Shown: in pieces, positions 10,122-20,261 of the stretch
Layout: the number at the start of each line of letters is the position of its first letter
How positions within the stretch are numbered: position 1 is the stretch's first letter
Source of the DNA: Gammaproteobacteria bacterium
GTDB lineage: Bacteria > Pseudomonadota > Gammaproteobacteria > Pseudomonadales > Pseudohongiellaceae
Direction: 5' to 3'
Length of the DNA: 64,000 nt
Assembly: GCA_019654215.1 (NCBI GenBank)
Contig: BPDI01000004.1
Span: 49,291-113,290 of the forward strand
Position numbers and translations under genes: made by a program
The notes under the pieces: model-generated
Databases searched by the model: none
Told to the model about the DNA's origin: nothing
The model's input: only the letters and a program-made list of their open reading frames with translations

Positions 10122-11250
10122 TTATCTGGGAACGAAAGGTCTTCTTACCAAATGGTCTGGATCGGCATCAGGTCTTGGTACTAATTTCTGTGGGCGACCA
10201 GCCTGGTTGTCAGTTCCATACAGATTTCCATCTTCGTCCACCGATAGGGAATGCATTTCGATCCAGAAATCTGGACCTTCTGTTGGAAGGGGCCAGGTAT
10301 ATTCTCTTAAACCATCTAGATTAAATTGCACTATCTTGGGTGGGTTTAAATCAGTGACCCATGCATTATCTTCACTAACAGTGATATCCAAAGGCATGCC
10401 GAGACCGGTCCAAGTTGTTACATATTCGAAGCTAGGGTAGGCGTTGGAGTTACGTCGAGCGGTCTGTTGAAAGACTTTTACATTGCGATGATCTCTATCC
10501 AGGCGTAGAGAGATTCATCGGGGCCTAATGCTAAGCTATGAACTGAAGCAAACTGGTGTAGCTCATCACCGCCCTCACCAAATTCGGAATGATAACTACC
10601 GTCGGCATTGCGCACTACGATACGTCGATTATCACCCAGCCCATCGGCAACTAAAAATTTACCGTCTGGTAAGAATGCGACATCCTGCGGAAAGTGATAG
10701 TGAATTTCGTCATTGCCGGCAATATTTTTTTCGCCGAGGGTCATTAATAAATGTTCTCCGTCGTTGGAAAAACATAAATTATGTGGCCAGTTTCATCGAT
10801 TACCCATACATTTTTTTCCTCATCGTAAGGGCTTTGTCTAATTCGATGGGGTCCTGGGCCGTCGGTACCAGTGAACAAATGGTCCCATTGATTCCAAACT
10901 TCTAAAACGTTTCCTTCGCTATCGATTACATAAATGCAGTTGCGCCAAATTCGACCTCGACCCTGCAAAACATTCCAGCCGAGTGATCCAGCAAAGGTTG
11001 TGTACTCCGGTGGAAGTGGATTTGGTAATTCAGTTTCTCCGCGCTGCAGAAAGTAGATTCGGTCTTTAGATTCAACGTGCACGCCTGAGTTTCCACCCCA
11101 GGTAAAACCGTCCTGTGCGAACGGCTTCATCCAGCTTTCAGTAGTGAAGTTATATGGGCTGGGACCTATGATTCCAGTATCCTGAGCAATTGTTGCTGGT
11201 ACCACTAAAATGAGCAGTAATGCGCCTATTCCTGTCTTCAAATGTCTCAT
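10122..11250 (-). CDS. Exported NHL-repeat six-bladed propeller protein (two or more frameshifts)
   Basis: Three collinear pieces in different frames make one protein of about 370 residues. The N-terminus (from 11250) has a signal peptide ending PATIAQ. NHL-type blades follow: NCIYVIDSEGNVLEVW, VWVIDETGHIIYVF, FPQDVAFLPDGKFLVADG, VHSLALGPDESLYA, LDITVSEDNAWVTD and HSLSVDEDGNLYGTDN. Shifts lie near 10744 and between 10400 and 10480. The family includes peptidyl-hydroxyglycine lyases and many propellers of unknown role; no lyase metal ligands were assigned. It is convergent with the third quinoprotein. Confidence 0.72.
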
Positions 11251-11714
11251 TTTTATTTCCTTTTTGTTCGGATTTCCTGTGAGAATTCGATCATTAAACT
11301 GAAAGTATCAAATCAGATTTGTTAAATGAAGGAGAAAGCGCTGGCGAAGCGAATCTACTACAAATTATTACAAAAGGGCTATCGGAGATCACTACTGGGA
11401 AATTTGTCTCCGGGCCAGAATTTATAAGGTCGACACAGCATCTGCAAGACGATAGCATTTGTTGCTTCCGGAGCGAGTAAAGTGAATTTCTGCTAGGTCG
11501 TCTCTCAGGATGCTCGAAGTAAATCAGTAATGTAATGGTTCTTGTTAGAGAACTTAGTTACAGAACACTAAAGTTGGTCAGTGAATCATCACTGATTGAA
11601 GGTGGAATGGAGTCTGTGATCGGTAATTAGTTAGATGCCGAAGCCAATGTCGAGGCATGGCATTTCTGATTAGTCGACCTTCCTTAAATTCAGAAAATAA
11701 GTATAGGTCCTTAA
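11251..11714. other. Divergent intergenic region
   Basis: 464 bases between the NHL-propeller gene and the PqaA-family gene. It must contain both promoters, but I could not pick convincing -35/-10 pairs. No reading frame here looks protein-like. Confidence 0.5.
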
Positions 11715-13112
11715 ATGAAAAAACTATTTCTCTTATTAATTCTTCATTCGTTCTTTGCTGTAAATTCAAATGCAGCCGACACAGGCAATGGCCTTCGACT
11801 TACCGCATTAGACCACTATGTAAATTCGACTGACTCGAATTACCATTATGAAGTAATTAATACTGTTGAGGGTGATGGTTATACAACGTTCATTTTGGAA
11901 ATGATTTCCCAGCAGTGGTTAACGGAGGCAGAAGTTAATCTTCCAATTTGGGAACATTTCATGGTGGTGGTCGCTCCAGATGAAATACAAAGTGATATTG
12001 GGTTTCTCACAATTACTGGCGGTAGTAAATCTAATGATGCTCCCACCGAGGCCCAGGCGACTGATATAAAACGCGCATTAGAAACTGGGACGGTCGTCAG
12101 TACTTTGTATATGGTTCCAAACCAGCCACTAGTTTTTATTGATGATGGCAGGCCCCGCACTGAGGACTCGATCATAGCTTATACTTGGGATAAGTATTTG
12201 CGCAGTGGCGATGAAAAATGGCCTTTGAGGTTACCAATGACTAAGGCGGCTGTGAGGGCCATGGATACAGTTACCGATCTCATCGCGAGCCAGCAAGAAG
12301 TAAAAGTAGATCAATTCGTCGTGGCAGGTGGATCTAAAAGAGGTTGGACCACCTGGACTACTGCAATCGTGGATGAGCGCGTAGTAGCAATAATGCCAAT
12401 CGTTATAGATATGCTAAATGTTAGCGATTCCTTTAAGCATCATTTTTCCGTGTATGGGGCGTATTCTCTAGCAGTTATCGATTACGTAACTAGCGGCAAT
12501 GTAAACTGGATAGGCACCAAGGAATGGGATGCACTGATGGATTTGGTGGAACCTTATGAATATCGCGACCGACTGGAACTCCCTAAATTTTTACTAAACT
12601 CCACGGGAGATGAATTTTTCCTGCCTGATTCATCGCAGTTTTACTGGGATGATTTGGTCGGCGAGAAACATGTACGTTATGTGCCGAATTCCAATCACAG
12701 TATGGATGGTACAGATATTTTTGACAGTATCGATGCCTGGTATCACGCGATTGTGCATAACGTAAAGATGCCCAGATATTCCTGGAATCTTGCAGATGAC
12801 GGAACTATTACAGTATCTTCGCTGGATGAGCCTTTAGAAGTCTTGTTATGGCAAGCTCACAATCCTAATGACAGAAATTTCACACAGGCAGTAATCGGGC
12901 GGGCTTACCAGTCCACTCCATTAGAAGAAATAGAGCCGGGTACCTATCAAGTAAAACTCAACCCTCCAGAACAAGGATATACCGCGTATTACGTTGAAAT
13001 GCATTACTCCAGCGGGATTAGTGCACCCTTTAAGTTTTCTACCGAAGTTAAAGTAGTGCCAGATGTCACAGAATACCAATGGGAATTCACTCCTGATAGC
13101 TCGCGGCAATAG
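11715..13112 (+). CDS. PhoPQ-activated pathogenicity-related (PqaA) family hydrolase
   Basis: An intact 465-residue exported protein with a signal peptide ending AVNSNAAD. The family signature is seen as MISQQWLTEAEV and PIWEHFMVVVAPDEI, and the nucleophile-elbow-like AGGSKRGWTTW places Ser207 in an alpha/beta-hydrolase context. RYVPNSNHSMDG near residue 330 supplies the candidate catalytic His. After the hydrolase domain a C-terminal beta-rich segment (SAPFKFSTEVKVVPD) follows, as is usual in this family. Despite the name, the family is widespread in environmental bacteria and its substrate is unknown. The neighbourhood of exported oxidases and propellers suggests a role in degradation of external organic matter. 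Confidence 0.85.
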   Translation: MKKLFLLLILHSFFAVNSNAADTGNGLRLTALDHYVNSTDSNYHYEVINTVEGDGYTTFILEMISQQWLTEAEVNLPIWEHFMVVVAPDEIQSDIGFLTITGGSKSNDAPTEAQATDIKRALETGTVVSTLYMVPNQPLVFIDDGRPRTEDSIIAYTWDKYLRSGDEKWPLRLPMTKAAVRAMDTVTDLIASQQEVKVDQFVVAGGSKRGWTTWTTAIVDERVVAIMPIVIDMLNVSDSFKHHFSVYGAYSLAVIDYVTSGNVNWIGTKEWDALMDLVEPYEYRDRLELPKFLLNSTGDEFFLPDSSQFYWDDLVGEKHVRYVPNSNHSMDGTDIFDSIDAWYHAIVHNVKMPRYSWNLADDGTITVSSLDEPLEVLLWQAHNPNDRNFTQAVIGRAYQSTPLEEIEPGTYQVKLNPPEQGYTAYYVEMHYSSGISAPFKFSTEVKVVPDVTEYQWEFTPDSSRQ

Positions 13113-13190
13113 TATTGAGCTAAAACCGAATATTGAGGATACGAATAATTTGGGATTTCTGAACCCTATATCGATTTCTTTGGATAGGAT

Positions 13191-13903
13191 TCAGTCCGAG
13201 TAAATTTCACTATTCTCTATTATTTGTAACAACTCGGCAGGACTCATGTAAGCTCCGCCTCCCCCTTCGTTGTTTGACGCAGCCTTTAGAGAAGTTGCGA
13301 ATCGACTACGAACAAAAAGAGCATGATCGTAACGCTGCCAGCCAAGACCATAGCGAATCAATCTTCGGTCGGTATTTCTTTCAAAATTAATTCGACAATC
13401 GCCTAATTGACAAAGACCGTCCAAGCAATTCCAAAAAAGGAGCGATCGAGATAGTAAACAGTATGGGAAAGCTCAGGGCCGATGATGCCAACCTGAGCAT
13501 TAAAGGGCTGATTCTGTAATAAGGGGAACATCACGTGGTCCGTCCAGGTGATTATCAATGACAACAATGTAGGTGCGATTCTTGGCTGACCGTAGTAGTG
13601 AAGTCCATAGTGGTCTGGACGATAGTGGAATACCAACATCATCGACGATGAATCGAATCTTGATGTCTTTAAGCTCTGGATAATGACTCAGAGCTAATAA
13701 GGCTTGTAATTCATAACCCGGCGGCAACTCTTTATTATTACCAAATTCTAAAAGCAGCTGGTCATAGCGTTGCTGTTCGGCAATTTCTTCATATTCTCTG
13801 ACAACAGAAATTTCCGCTGCCTGCACAGCGATTTGCCAGATCAACGTTAAAGTTGTGAGAGCACCGCCGGTAATGGAGCGAGGCTTATAGGACTTTTCTG
13901 CAT
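13191..13903 (-). pseudogene. Exported protein of unknown function, broken by frameshifts
   Basis: Three collinear frames read as one protein: a hydrophobic N-terminal segment (TTLTLIWQIAVQAAE) resembling a signal peptide, then VVREYEEIAEQQRYDQLLLE, ALLALSHYPELKDIKIRFIVDD, RTYIVVIDNHLDG, QPFNAQVGIIGPELSHTVYY and a Cys-containing stretch, followed by GLGWQRYDHALF and a C-terminal helix PAELLQIIENSEIYSD. Shifts fall near 13500, 13410 and probably at the start codon (ATG at 13901-13903). I do not recognise the family. It could be a real decayed gene or, like its neighbours, a gene damaged by sequence errors. Confidence 0.5.
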
Positions 13904-14316
13904 TTTTTGACTGTATTGTAAGAAATTTTCAGAAACAAGAGGCTGGTCGCGAAAAGAGTAAATTTTTCCAATAGGAATTCAAAAGAATGTCGATATCAAC
14001 TAATAGAGCAGCTCGCGAAAATTACATCTGACGCAGCACACTAACCGGATTTCGAATTGGAATTTTCAGTTCCTCATTAAAGGAAAAATAAGACTATTAA
14101 ATCGCCATATAATGTTTCTAATTATCGTCCATTGGGACAGGGTATGTATCATCTCAGTCTTAATTTTATGACGCTGTCTGCAGCAGATTAGGCTAGGTTT
14201 CTGACTACATTAATCATTTCGGCGCAGTTTAAACTGCTGCGATTAAGCAACAGTAGGGCAAGTTATTCTACCCCACATGGATTTTCATTCGTTACTTAAT
14301 CCATTATCATACGTGT
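13904..14316. other. Intergenic region without a recognisable gene
   Basis: About 410 AT-rich bases upstream of the transglycosylase gene. No reading frame or terminator was recognised. Confidence 0.45.
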
Positions 14317-15507
14317 ATGAGACCAGTGCCTGTCCATCTGCTTTCTTTCTGTCTACTTCTAACTCTAAGTTTCCCACTAGTCGCACAAGACCGATCATTT
14401 GCCGATTGGCTTGAAGATCTTCGTGCAGAAGCAATTTCTCTTGGTGTTAGAGAGTTGACCTTAGTCGCACTTGATGAGTTAGAAGCACCATTAGAAAGAG
14501 TGTTGGAGCTGGACAATAGCCAGCCGGAATTTGTTCAGACATTTACGCGCTATTTATCTTTGCGAATAACCGCAAATCAAATTAGTCGAGGGCAAAGTTT
14601 ATTGCAGCAGCACGCCGAACTGCTGGAAGAAGTTAGACAGCTATATGGAGTACAACCACATTACCTTGTCGCTTTCTGGGCAGTGGAAAGTAATTATGGT
14701 CGGGCCACCGGAGGGTTTTCTGTACTGCAGGCTCTGGCAACCTTAGCTTACGATCCGCGCCGTTCTGCATTTTTCCGCAGGGAGTTATTAACCGCATTGC
14801 AAATAATCGATATGGGGCATATTGGCGCTGCAAACATGAGTGGCTCCTGGGCGGGAGCGATGGGCCAATTGCAATTTTTGCCGTCGGTTTTTCTAGAGTA
14901 TGGCGTTGATGGCGACATGGATGGTCGCGTCGATATCTGGAATAGTCTTCCTGATATCTTTCATTCCGCAGGAAATTTCTTAAACAACTTAGGTTGGCGC
15001 GGAGACGAGCGCTGGGGTAGAGAAGTGTTACTGCCAGAGAATTTCGATTATAGCCAGGTGGGAACGCGAACACGAAAACCGCTACAGGAGTGGCAAGACC
15101 TCGGAATAGCTATGGTGGATGGTAGTCCTATCCCGATCGCAAATATGAATGCTTCAGTGGTTCTGCCAGCCGGAGCAGCGGGGCCTGCATTTCTCGCTTA
15201 TCAGAATTTTCGAGCTACCATGGGCTACAATCCTTCTACTTTTTATGCCTTAACAGTTGGTCATTTAGCTGATCGTTATACTGGCGCCGGACCTATACAA
15301 AGAATGCCAGAAAACGAACAGGCCATGAGTGTTGTCGATGTGCGAGAGCTTCAAGAGTTATTGAATGCCTCTGGCTTCGATTCAGGTGAGCCGGATGGGC
15401 GTGTCGGAAGACAAACTCGAGCTGCAATTCGGGCTTATCAAGAAAGCATTAACTTACCCATGGATGGTTACGCTTCGGCGCAGCTTTTGGAAAACCTCCG
15501 GAATTAA
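14317..15507 (+). CDS. Lytic murein transglycosylase, MltB family, with peptidoglycan-binding domain
   Basis: Cleaves the glycan strand of peptidoglycan in the periplasm, forming 1,6-anhydromuramic ends. The 396-residue product has a signal peptide (1-23, ending FPLVAQ; no lipobox Cys, so it is probably a soluble form). The SLT/MltB catalytic domain spans about residues 27-320, with catalytic Glu124 in FWAVESNYG, followed by SGSWAGAMGQLQFLPS and DGDMDGRVDIWN. The C-terminal ~60 residues form a PG_binding_1 domain (VRELQELLNASGF, PDGRVGRQTRAAIRAYQ). Length and architecture match the family. It is an intact single gene. Confidence 0.93.
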   Translation: MRPVPVHLLSFCLLLTLSFPLVAQDRSFADWLEDLRAEAISLGVRELTLVALDELEAPLERVLELDNSQPEFVQTFTRYLSLRITANQISRGQSLLQQHAELLEEVRQLYGVQPHYLVAFWAVESNYGRATGGFSVLQALATLAYDPRRSAFFRRELLTALQIIDMGHIGAANMSGSWAGAMGQLQFLPSVFLEYGVDGDMDGRVDIWNSLPDIFHSAGNFLNNLGWRGDERWGREVLLPENFDYSQVGTRTRKPLQEWQDLGIAMVDGSPIPIANMNASVVLPAGAAGPAFLAYQNFRATMGYNPSTFYALTVGHLADRYTGAGPIQRMPENEQAMSVVDVRELQELLNASGFDSGEPDGRVGRQTRAAIRAYQESINLPMDGYASAQLLENLRN

Positions 15508-15597
15508 GCATTCGTTGCAGTAAAATATTTGCTAGCTTATTCTTGCGCAGCTTTTATCAAGCACAATCTATTTCCTGATTTTTAACGTAAACAGAAC

Positions 15598-16641
15598 ATG
15601 ATCAGCCAAACATTCCTTCCTGAAACCGAACAGTCTTTGCTGCGTTACCGCCGAATGGCGATTATTACTCTGGCGGCGGTCTATTTTTTGATTTTGGTTG
15701 GTGCCAGCGTACGTGCTTCCGGCGCTGGCATGGGATGTCCAGACTGGCCGACTTGTTTTGGTCAATGGATTCCTCCCACGCATGAATCCCAATTGCCCAG
15801 TAATTATCAAGAGATCTACGCGGACCTGGGTTATGCAGATACCCGTTTTAATGTTACGAAGACCTGGGCTGAATACGCAAATCGTCTGGTTGGGGTCACT
15901 ATCGGGTTTCTGATTTTTCTTACTGCAATTTTTTCGATTCCATTAAGGCGAATTAATAAATCTATTTTTTTAGCATCCGTAGCTGCGTTTTTTATGGTCG
16001 GCTTTCAGGGCTGGCTTGGGGCAAAAGTTGTGAGCTCAAATCTTCAGCCCGGGATGATCACTATTCATATGTTAATGGCGCTGGCTATAGTTGGTACTTT
16101 GCTCTTTGCCTTAGCTGAAGCTAGAAGACGAGTAATGGTGAAGCAGCCGATAATAGGAATAGATTCCCGCTTTGAACCTTGGCTTTACATTGTTTTGGGA
16201 ATGACGGTGTTGCAAGTCGCTATGGGCACGCAAGTAAGAGAAATGACGGATCTTATTCGGGAAGCACAAGGCGAGGCGCTACGATCAACTTGGATTGAAG
16301 CCATGCCATGGTTCTTTTTTGTGCACCGTTCTTTTTCCGCCTTGGTATTGATTGCTAATTTATGGCTCGCCCGCTTACTGATAAATTCATTAGGCTGGCA
16401 GCATGTATTAACCCGGCTTACCTTCGCTATGATTCTAGTAATTTTTCTAGCAGTTTTATCTGGAGCCACCCTTGGGCACTTGGGTATGCCTGCGTTTATT
16501 CAGCCGACTCATTTATTAGCTGCTTCTTTGCTCTTCGGGTTGCAGTTTCTGATCTGGTTGAGCTATCGCCATTCGAAAGACAGTTCGCCTGAACAGCGAA
16601 TTTCTCAAATTAAGGGCCAGGTATCACCTTTAAATATTTGA
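15598..16641 (+). CDS. ctaA: Heme A synthase, COX15/CtaA family
   Basis: Converts heme O to heme A for aa3-type cytochrome oxidase; an inner-membrane protein with eight expected helices, in line with 347 residues. Diagnostic segments are GASVRASGAGMGCPDWPTCF in the first loop, QPGMITIHMLMALA, FFFVHRSFSALV and GHLGMPAFIQPTHLLAASLL, carrying three of the expected heme-ligand His residues. The first conserved His of the classical EYxHR motif is Asn here (WAEYANRLVG), a form I associate with the Bacteroidota-like COX15 branch. No ctaB or cox genes are adjacent. SURF1, another oxidase assembly factor, lies at the right edge of the window. Confidence 0.92.
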   Translation: MISQTFLPETEQSLLRYRRMAIITLAAVYFLILVGASVRASGAGMGCPDWPTCFGQWIPPTHESQLPSNYQEIYADLGYADTRFNVTKTWAEYANRLVGVTIGFLIFLTAIFSIPLRRINKSIFLASVAAFFMVGFQGWLGAKVVSSNLQPGMITIHMLMALAIVGTLLFALAEARRRVMVKQPIIGIDSRFEPWLYIVLGMTVLQVAMGTQVREMTDLIREAQGEALRSTWIEAMPWFFFVHRSFSALVLIANLWLARLLINSLGWQHVLTRLTFAMILVIFLAVLSGATLGHLGMPAFIQPTHLLAASLLFGLQFLIWLSYRHSKDSSPEQRISQIKGQVSPLNI

Positions 16642-16808
16642 TACGTGTTGAGTTTTTAATTAGCTATCTAACCAATCTACGTCTATTTCAAACTACTAAT
16701 GGCAGTCACAATTTGTCATATAGTTGGATCAGCTAATTCGCCAGTAACAATGGTAGAATGCTACGCAGAAGAATATAGATTGTTCAATTTTAAGAAGTAG
16801 TAAGATCT

Positions 16809-18968
16809 ATGAAAAGCACATCTTTTTCTAAATTTCTTAGCATTTTTCCGCTATTGATTCTGCCAATCCAAAGTACGGTGCTAGGCCAGGAAGCCGACGC
16901 TGCTGCAGATTCAACTGTTACCTATCCCGCATCTTATTTTGCTCAATTTTCTCCGGTTTCTGTGAACGATATGTTGGACCGAATTCCTGGAATCGAGTTA
17001 GCTTTGCAAGGGGGGGATTCTGATCCATTGAGCAGGAGATTTCGTGGCGGTAATCGTGGTCTTGGTGGTTTGTCACAGATTTTAATTGATGGCAAACGTT
17101 TAGCGGGCAAGGCCAATGAGGCACGCAGTCAATTAAATAGAATCACTGCTAACGAAGTTGATTACATTGAAATTTACGTGGTACTTCCAGTGAGCTCGAC
17201 GTGCAGAATTCAGGCCAGCTTATCAACATAATACTTTTAGAATCCGCATCTCGTTCAAGCTACGGCGTTGAATTAGGTATGCGCCATTTTCAGGAAAGGT
17301 ACGGTTAAGCCAGAAGGCACGTTATCTCTTACCGGCCAAAGCGGTCGATTTAACTACCTTGTAAGCGCAGACATGGCTCCTTGGTATCGTATAGAAAATA
17401 CCGAGGAGTTGAGTATGCATCCGGATCTTAGCTTTAATGAAATTATTAAACTGGATCGCAAAGTAGAGCAAACTAACTACAGCTTTAATTCCAATCTGAA
17501 TTGGGATTTCGAGAACGGTGACCGTCTTGCACTAAATCTACTCTATGGAGAAAGCGATCCTCCTGCCAAGCTTTTTCGGGAAATAACGGACTATAATGGA
17601 TCAATTCCAGCTGTATCGTATGAACGCGAGCGCATCCCTTCGGAAGCCTATAACTGGGAAATAGGTGGAGATTATGAACGTAATTTCAATAATGGCGCCA
17701 AATACAAGTTCCTCTTTATAGTTAATGACAAAGTTGGGGACACCACCAGAGAGCGCTTTAATTTTCTCAAGCTAGGAGATGTTGAAAACAAAAATCTTTT
17801 CCTAGATACCAGTGGTGGTTACCAAGAAAAAATTGTGCGTACATCTTATACCTGGAATGTAGCTCAAGATCAGGGATTAGAATTAGGAATAGAAGGAGCG
17901 CAAACGACTCAAGACTCTGCTCTCCTCCTGGGATTACCTCTTGGCGGTAATCCTTCTTCGCGTCACGGTGGACTAACAGCTGTAAATCTTCCAAACGCCA
18001 TTTCTACGGTGGAAGAGATTCGCTATGAAGGATTCGCAGTTCATAATTGGCGCATTAATCCGAGAATGTCATTGGAGAGCTCGCTTGTTGCCGAATATTC
18101 GGAGATCGAACAGACTGGGGATATCTATAACAAAAGGGATTTTGATTTTCTAAAGCCTAAGTTTGACTTTCGGTATGACATCAGTAATTCAACTCAATTT
18201 CGATTTACTCTGGAGAAAGATGTTTCCCAGCTAACTTTTACAGATTTCTCCGCAAACACAAATGAAAGAGATGAAGATCAGGATACTATCGCTGGTAATC
18301 CTGAAATTAAGCAGCAACAAAGCTGGCGTTACACTACGTATCTGGATTATCGCTTGCCCAATGATGGTGGTGTAATTAATGCCCGTTTGTTTTATTACGA
18401 TTTCGAAGACGATATTGGTCGAATCGATATTTCGCCTTCTCTTTCTCAACTTGAATCAATGAATGGAAACGTTGGAGATGGCAAAGTAGTGGGTTTGAAT
18501 GTAAATGCCAGTATCCGGCTTGCAATGGTCAACTTGCCCCAAGCTCTAGTTACGGCTGGTTTCCTTGTTCAAGATTCCAAGATATTTGATCCTTTAATCG
18601 ATGATCATCGAAAAGTTGTGCCTTTTGATCGCGGCAGCTTCAATGTTGGGTTTAGGCACGATGTGTCTCGATGGGGTCTAAATTACGGAATTAATTACAG
18701 CGATCGAATCGATGGCAATCGTGCTTTCTGGGATATTGATAATATTTTCTATATGGGATCTCCTAGCAATCTTATGACGTTTGTCGAAAAATCTGGCTGG
18801 CGTGGGCTAACTTTCAGGCTGGAAATCATAAACATGCGAGATCATGTGCGAAAAACTGAGAGAAGACGCTACGCTGGTTATTTTAGAGATGACGTGCTCA
18901 AAGAAATCGAAAGATTTTATACAACCGATGGAGTCAGGTATACCTTTAAGGTCCGTGGAACGTTCTAA
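16809..18968 (+). CDS. TonB-dependent outer-membrane receptor (two frameshifts)
   Basis: Imports a large or scarce ligand across the outer membrane using TonB energy. The N-terminal piece has a signal peptide (ending STVLGQ) and a plug domain: SVNDMLDRIPGIELAL, FRGGNRGLGGLSQILIDGKR, RITANEVDYIEI. Frame is lost near 17185 (the protein continues ELDVQNSGQLINIILLE) and near 17300, after which 531 residues of barrel follow to the terminal RYTFKVRGTF with the outer-membrane C-terminal Phe. Total about 720 residues, normal for the class. No TonB box or carboxypeptidase-like extension was identified. The ligand is unknown. Its stop codon abuts the ATG of the next gene. Confidence 0.85.
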
Positions 18969-20243
18969 ATGATGGATAACAAGGAATTTGATCTAATACT
19001 CTTTGGAGCAACCAGTTTCGTAGGAAAGATCCTCAGCGAATATTTGGTTGGCGAGCACATTGAATCCAATCTTAGTTGGGCAATGGCTGCGCGATCAAGA
19101 TCGAAATTAAACGCGTTACGCGAAGATCTCGGTCCGAAGGCTGCGGGCATCCCAGTAATTGTTGCGGACTCATTTGATGAAGAAGCTCTTTATGCGCTTT
19201 GCGGCCGAACTCATGTTGTTGTTTCAACAGTCGGACCCTATGCGCTTTACGGTGACTTATTAATAAAGATTTGTGCGGAGTTAGGAACCGACTACTGTGA
19301 TCTAACAGGTGAAGCGCAATGGATACGGCGCATCATTGCCGAATACGAAACGACTGCTCAGGCGTCTGGTGCGCGTATCGTTAATTGTTGTGGTTTTGAT
19401 TCCATTCCCTCGGATTTGGGGGTTAAGTTTTTGCAGGATCTCGCCCAGGAACATTTCGGAGCTTATTGCAAGCATGTGAAGATGCGTGTGAAAGGGACGA
19501 AGGGTGGGGCTTCAGGAGGAACAATTGCCAGCGCTATTAATCTTTTCCAAGAAGCAGCCAAAGATTCTTCGTTGCGACAAGAATTGAAAGACCCTTACTC
19601 CATTTGTCCAGAAGGTCATCATTTTAAGGCTCGACAAAAAACAATTGCAGTGGAATATGATGAAGATTTTAATTCCTGGACTGGACCATTCTTAATGGCT
19701 GCTATTAACCAACGGGTCGTTTTGCGTACTAATGCTCTCTTAAGTCCTAGTTATGACGCTAATTTCACCTATGATGAGGGGAACGCTTACAGGGGATGGG
19801 CGAGGCGGCGAAAAACGTGCCAAGCGATTATCTACAGTGACTAGGTTTGGTATGATTTGTTTCGCACTACCCCCTGTCCGATGGCTTGCAACTCGGTTCT
19901 TCTTACCAAAGCCTGGAGAGGGACCAAGCCCCGAACAGCAGGACAAAGGATTCTTTGATCTCCGTTTTTTCGGGAGAATGACCAAGGTGGGAACATAATA
20001 GTAAAAGTTACCGGTGACAAGGATCCCGGTTATGGGGCAACCGCCAAGATGTTAGCGCAAGCAGGCATCAGTTTGTGCCGTGACGTAGATAAGGGCTCAT
20101 TTCCCGGAGGATTCTGGACCCCGGCTTCTATTTTTGGTGTTCGACTGTTTGAAAGGTTGCAGACACACGCTGGCATGACGTTTGAGGCGTTGTCAGTGTC
20201 AAATCCCCGCTCATCACACAGTAATGTGACGGATATGGATTAA
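18969..20243 (+). CDS. Saccharopine dehydrogenase-like / trans-acting enoyl reductase family oxidoreductase (two frameshifts)
   Basis: NAD(P)-dependent reductase of about 420 residues. The Rossmann start ILFGATSFVGKILSEYL is at residues 10-26, followed by STVGPYALYG and GARIVNCCGFDSIPSDLG, the hallmark of this family. Frame breaks near 19782 (reading on as GTLTGDGRGGEKRAKRL) and near 19985 (VKVTGDKDPGYGATAKMLAQ, GFWTPASIFGVRLFERLQ). The start ATG directly follows the stop of the TonB receptor, so the two are probably cotranscribed. Members act in lipid or polyketide metabolism; the substrate here is not evident. Confidence 0.83.
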
Positions 20244-20261
20244 TTGGTCTTTGGTACTTTC

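Noticed and set aside
11715..13112. Virulence factor, as the PqaA family name suggests
   Set aside because: The name comes from Salmonella regulation; the family is common in free-living bacteria and no pathogenicity genes are nearby.
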